A stretch of DNA of 64,000 nt from Candidatus Hydrogenedentota bacterium (GTDB taxonomy: Bacteria > Hydrogenedentota > Hydrogenedentia > Hydrogenedentales > JAEUWI01): assembly GCA_016791475.1 (NCBI GenBank), contig JAEUWI010000016.1:62001-126000 (forward strand), read 5' to 3'. Positions 61,164 through 64,000 of the stretch are shown here, piece by piece. Within the stretch, counting starts at the first letter, position 1. Each line of letters starts with the position of its first letter. The position numbers were made by a program, and so were the translations under genes. The notes under the pieces were generated by a model. That model had not been told where the DNA came from. It did no database searches and saw only the letters and a list, made by a program, of their open reading frames with translations.

Positions 61164-62417
61164 CTAACGCTCAGGGGTCGGATTGCCCTTCTCCAAAAGG
61201 AATGCCAGAAAATCAGGGTCGGTAAAAAACTCGTCGATTTCCGCGTGGCCCTTGCCGGGCACGATCTTGAGGGTGGCGGGGCCGCCGAGCTTCTTGTAGC
61301 GCTCTACGAGTTCACCCGCGTTGCGCTCCAGGGGAACGACGGTGTCCGCGTCGCCGTGGATGTGGAAGATGGGCACCTTTGCCTTGGCGAGGGGCTCGAG
61401 GCGCTCGATGGGGTCGTGGTCTTTCAAAGCGGCCTGGAGCGCCTCGGGCGTCATCTCATAGGCCGGGGCCGCCTTGTCCACGCCGGGGTAGCTGGTGAAG
61501 CTGCAAACCGTGTAGATCCCCGCGACGCAGGCGACCGACTCCGGGTGCTCCACCGCCCAGTTGTAGAGCATGAGTCCGCCCCGGCTCTGGGGGAGGAGGG
61601 TGGCCTTCGGGGAGAGCTGGAAGGTGTCCACGACGTATTCGTTGAAGGCCTGATAGGTCTCCGTGCCCTTGGGACTGCCGAAAGACTCACCCACCTCCAC
61701 GCCCGCGATGTAGAAACCCGCATCGAGCAGGGGCTTGAAGTACTGTGTGTGCCGATCGCCGGGAAGTCCGCCGATGAAGGTGGGCGCGTACCACAGCCAG
61801 GGATGGTAGCCGCCGAATTCCTTGCCCGGCGGGATGATGACGAAGGCGGGTGCGCCGGCGACGGTGAAGTCGAGGCGCTTTGCGTCGAACTGGGTGGATT
61901 CGGCAACGGGTTTGAGGGCGACATCGCCAAACTCGACCGCTAAGTCATTACTTTTGGGGATGGAGACATAAAGCGGTCGGGGGGCATAGCCCGGTGCCGT
62001 AATGACGACCCGAATAGGCCGGAACTTCTCGCGATACTTTGGGGAATAGGGGTCGTCGGTGTGAATGAACGTCGAGGCGGTTCCGGAAATGCGGCCATCC
62101 GGAGTCGCTTCCGCGACCACGCGGTCGGAAAGCATGGGATCCCTTGTGGCGAATTCACCGCTGTAGATCGCCGCCCCGGCTATGGGTTGACCCGTTTGTT
62201 CATCCACCGCCCGCGCAGTAAAAGGGACGAAGACTTTTGAACAACGGATCATGAACATCGCACAGCCCGACCCGGCGAGAGCCATGGCAATGCAGGCACT
62301 GAAGACCAGGATGGTGCGGAGGCCCGTCTTGCGTGGGGGGCGGAAGCGCTCGCCCAACGAGCCATCCTGATCGGTTCCTATGCGTGTCCAAACTCCGGTG
62401 GCCCGAGATGCTTTCAT
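61164..62417 (-). CDS. Lipoprotein with carboxypeptidase-regulatory-like domain fused to an alpha/beta hydrolase
   Basis: 417 residues. After a charged N-terminus (~35 residues) a lipoprotein signal helix ends LAGSGC near residue 50. Next comes a domain opening VPFTARAVDEQTGQPIAGAAIYS and closing with LAVEFGDVALKP (residues ~65-165), matching the small lipoproteins at 5.5-6.7 kb and 62.4 kb. The hydrolase domain has a nucleophile Ser in LPQSRGGLML near 260, Asp in HGDADTVVP near 355 and His in GKGHAEIDEFF near 390. Overlaps the upstream lipoprotein gene by four bases (ATGA), so both are co-expressed. Substrate unknown. Confidence 0.7.
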   Translation of the reverse strand: MKASRATGVWTRIGTDQDGSLGERFRPPRKTGLRTILVFSACIAMALAGSGCAMFMIRCSKVFVPFTARAVDEQTGQPIAGAAIYSGEFATRDPMLSDRVVAEATPDGRISGTASTFIHTDDPYSPKYREKFRPIRVVITAPGYAPRPLYVSIPKSNDLAVEFGDVALKPVAESTQFDAKRLDFTVAGAPAFVIIPPGKEFGGYHPWLWYAPTFIGGLPGDRHTQYFKPLLDAGFYIAGVEVGESFGSPKGTETYQAFNEYVVDTFQLSPKATLLPQSRGGLMLYNWAVEHPESVACVAGIYTVCSFTSYPGVDKAAPAYEMTPEALQAALKDHDPIERLEPLAKAKVPIFHIHGDADTVVPLERNAGELVERYKKLGGPATLKIVPGKGHAEIDEFFTDPDFLAFLLEKGNPTPER

Positions 62418-62923
62418 TTAGTTCGCTCCTGCTTCGCTTCCAGCCGAATTACGCCCAGTTCCGCAACGTCGCCCTCCGCAGGGGGCAAGGGGACATACCC
62501 GCGATAGGCGCTATAGCCGTCTTTACAGATTTCGACGAGGATACCCCGAAAGCTGTGGCGAAAGCACTCGTTATTCCAGGGATTGCCGACGTCAGTGAAG
62601 GTGTCGACTTCGCCCTCGATCAATCCGCTGTCAGTCGACATGGCAACCACGGGGCCGTCATCGGCGGCTTCACCCAGCACGTTTGTGCAATTTACCGCGG
62701 CTGCGGAGGCGATGGGCTCACCAGAGCCCGCGTCCAGGATCTGCGCGCGAAAGGGGATATGGAACAGCCGACAGGATATTATTTGCACACCCGCGTTTTT
62801 GTTGCGGCGTTCCGCTTGACGCGCGCAGGGGTCGTACTCGGCGCGCTCCATATGGGCGCAGCCCTGCGCGAACGCGAGGCTCGACCCCAGCAAGGCCATC
62901 CATCGGGTAAGCGAAATTTTCAA
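62414..62923 (-). CDS. Small lipoprotein with carboxypeptidase-regulatory-like domain
   Basis: 169 residues from a TTG at 62923 with GGAGG eight bases upstream, a good site that outweighs the rare start. Lipobox SLAFAQGC. The mature part has FRAQILDAGSGEPIASAAAV and ends DVAELGVIRLEAK, the same opening and last-strand motif as the lipoproteins at 5541-6697. It is the first gene of the pair with the fused hydrolase and probably shares a surface or periplasmic role with it. Several Cys residues in the mature part are unusual for the group. Confidence 0.65.
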   Translation of the reverse strand: MKISLTRWMALLGSSLAFAQGCAHMERAEYDPCARQAERRNKNAGVQIISCRLFHIPFRAQILDAGSGEPIASAAAVNCTNVLGEAADDGPVVAMSTDSGLIEGEVDTFTDVGNPWNNECFRHSFRGILVEICKDGYSAYRGYVPLPPAEGDVAELGVIRLEAKQERTK

Positions 62924-63011
62924 CGGGGGCGCCTCCAGGTGAATCGGAAAGGTTGATTGCCTGCGGGGTAGATGCTCTAACCTTAGCGAAAGTTCCCGAG
63001 CCCCGCTGTCG

Positions 63012-63047
63012 GACGGATCAGACCGATCTGTGGGATAGGACCGATGA
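63012..63047. repeat. 9-bp array, four GACSGAT-like units
   Basis: GACGGATCA, GACCGATCT, GTGGGATAG, GACCGATGA in tandem. Includes GGATAGGACCGAT, also present at 11908-11920. Followed 11 bases later by the heptamer array. Confidence 0.75.
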
Positions 63048-63058
63048 ACTGATTCCCG

Positions 63059-63100
63059 TTGTCAATTGTCCATTGTCAATTGTCCACTATCAACTATTTT
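63059..63100. repeat. Heptamer array TTGTCAA/TTGTCCA
   Basis: TTGTCAA, TTGTCCA, TTGTCAA, TTGTCCA, then decayed CTATCAA and CTATTTT. TTGTCCA is the reverse complement of the TGGACAA unit at 26092-26227. The array runs directly into the ilvD -35 region. Confidence 0.85.
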
Positions 63101-63128
63101 GCCCCATGCGGCATTTGCGGCGTATAAT
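63099..63128 (+). promoter_or_regulatory. Candidate sigma-70 promoter of ilvD
   Basis: TTGCCC (63099-63104), 18-base spacer, perfect TATAAT (63123-63128), 78 bases before the ilvD ATG. The leader has a possible hairpin (GGCGTGC 63138-63144 with GCACGCC 63166-63172). The heptamer array lies immediately upstream. Confidence 0.65.
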
Positions 63129-63205
63129 CCCCGCTTTGGCGTGCGCATACCTTGGGAACCTTAGAGCACGCCATCACCCATCAGGACCATCGAAGGAGAG
63201 AAGTC

Positions 63206-64000
63206 ATGCCCAAAGGCGGAAAGGCGTCCGACGCGGATCGCCAGTTTTCGAAGCAGATATCCGAATCCCCCGAGCGCGCGCCGAGCCGATCGATGCTGCG
63301 GGCCGTGGGCTTCGGCGATGCGGACTTCAAGAAAAACATGATCGGTATCGCCTCCACCTGGAGCATGGTGACGCCCTGCAACATGCACATCGACGTGCTG
63401 GCGCGGGAGGCGGAGCTGGGTGTGAACCAGGCGGGCGGCAAGGGCATCATCTTTAATACCATCACCATTTCCGACGGCATATCCATGGGCACCGAGGGCA
63501 TGAAGTACTCCCTCGTCTCCCGCGAGGTCATCGCCGACTCCATTGAGACGGTCGTGGGTTGCGAGAACCTGGACGGCTACGTGACCATCGGCGGCTGCGA
63601 CAAGAACATGCCCGGTTGCGTAATGGCCATGGCGCGGATGAATCGCCCCTCCGTCTTCGTCTATGGCGGCACCATCATGCCGGGCGATCACCATGGCAAG
63701 CCGGTGGACATCGTTTCGGTGTTTGAGGCCGTGGGCGAGCACGCCAACGGACGCCTGGACGATGCGGGCCTGAAGGAAATCGAGAAGTGCGCCATTCCCG
63801 GCCCCGGTTCCTGCGGCGGCATGTACACGGCCAACACCATGGCCTCCGCCATTGAAGCCCTGGGCCTCAGCCTGCCCAACAGCTCCGCCCAGGCCGCCAT
63901 CTCCAAGGACAAGGCGAAAGACTGCCGCGAAGCCGGCGCCGCGGTTGTCCATTGCATCAAGAACAACATCCGCCCGCGCGATATCCTCACGAAGAAGGCC
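63206..64000 (+). CDS. ilvD: Dihydroxy-acid dehydratase, N-terminal part (runs off the window)
   Basis: 265 residues are present from the ATG at 63206 (AAGGAGAG about 8-14 bases upstream), and the frame stays open to the window end. Conserved Fe-S ligands lie in TWSMVTPCNMH near residue 55 and GGCDKNMPGC near 130. The next family stretch, GPGSCGGMYTANTMAS, is near 200. IlvD converts 2,3-dihydroxy acids to 2-oxo acids in valine, isoleucine and CoA biosynthesis, in the cytoplasm. The missing C-terminal half lies to the right. A related sugar-acid dehydratase is possible but the motifs favour IlvD. Confidence 0.95.
   Translation, partial: MPKGGKASDADRQFSKQISESPERAPSRSMLRAVGFGDADFKKNMIGIASTWSMVTPCNMHIDVLAREAELGVNQAGGKGIIFNTITISDGISMGTEGMKYSLVSREVIADSIETVVGCENLDGYVTIGGCDKNMPGCVMAMARMNRPSVFVYGGTIMPGDHHGKPVDIVSVFEAVGEHANGRLDDAGLKEIEKCAIPGPGSCGGMYTANTMASAIEALGLSLPNSSAQAAISKDKAKDCREAGAAVVHCIKNNIRPRDILTKKA

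Overview
This is 64 kb of GC-rich bacterial chromosome with about 51 supported protein genes, no rRNA, tRNA or CRISPR array, and no transposase gene. The mix is a complete Bat (aerotolerance) operon, an exosortase pair, an EtfAB/membrane Fe-S oxidoreductase cluster, many lipoproteins and secreted hydrolases, an AGE-family epimerase and abundant short phased intergenic repeats. It suggests an uncultured bacterium of the Hydrogenedentota/PVC neighbourhood. That is inference from gene content; no marker gene here proves it.

Layout. 0-1.5 kb: end of accD, then folC. 1.5-8.6 kb: a secreted glycoside-hydrolase-like protein, two small lipoproteins bracketed by two ~300-bp terminal-inverted-repeat elements, and rhamnulokinase. 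8.6-9.7 kb: a lower-GC acyltransferase. 9.9-14.3 kb (minus): MaoC hydratase, etfB, etfA and a membrane Fe-S oxidoreductase, a fatty-acyl oxidation electron-transfer module. 14.5-17.8 kb: an MshEN-HDOD protein, an SDR and an unknown secreted protein. 17.9-24.5 kb (minus): a 2204-residue lipoprotein with 21 PKD domains. 24.7-27.4 kb (minus): AGE epimerase, a tandem heptamer array, and an exosortase with its partner. 27.6-33.3 kb: recG, an ECF-type sigma factor and trkH/trkA. 33.6-38.0 kb: a five-gene run of mostly unknown genes ending in a GH15-like protein. 38.1-39.2 kb (minus): an HD-GYP response regulator. 39.5-52.6 kb: MoxR, DUF58, the vWA and TPR Bat proteins and BatD/BatE, running by stop/start overlap into glnD and then htrA. 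52.6-53.9 kb: a REC-PAS-GGDEF protein. 54.0-62.9 kb: four alpha/beta hydrolases, an MFS carrier, DUF202, a P-loop kinase and a lipoprotein. 63.2 kb to the end: ilvD, cut by the window edge.

Themes. Three signalling proteins (GGDEF, HD-GYP, MshEN-HDOD) suggest cyclic-di-GMP control. Cell-envelope stress and export are served by Bat, HtrA and exosortase, and carbohydrate or ester scavenging by the secreted hydrolases. A small carboxypeptidase-regulatory-like lipoprotein domain recurs four times.

The least explained material is intergenic: two 302/301-bp TIR elements, two REPIN-like inverted palindrome pairs, 10-bp-phased triads of heptamers, 9-bp GAC(C/G)GATAR-like arrays, and 7-bp TGGACAA arrays that twice lie beside the 9-bp arrays.
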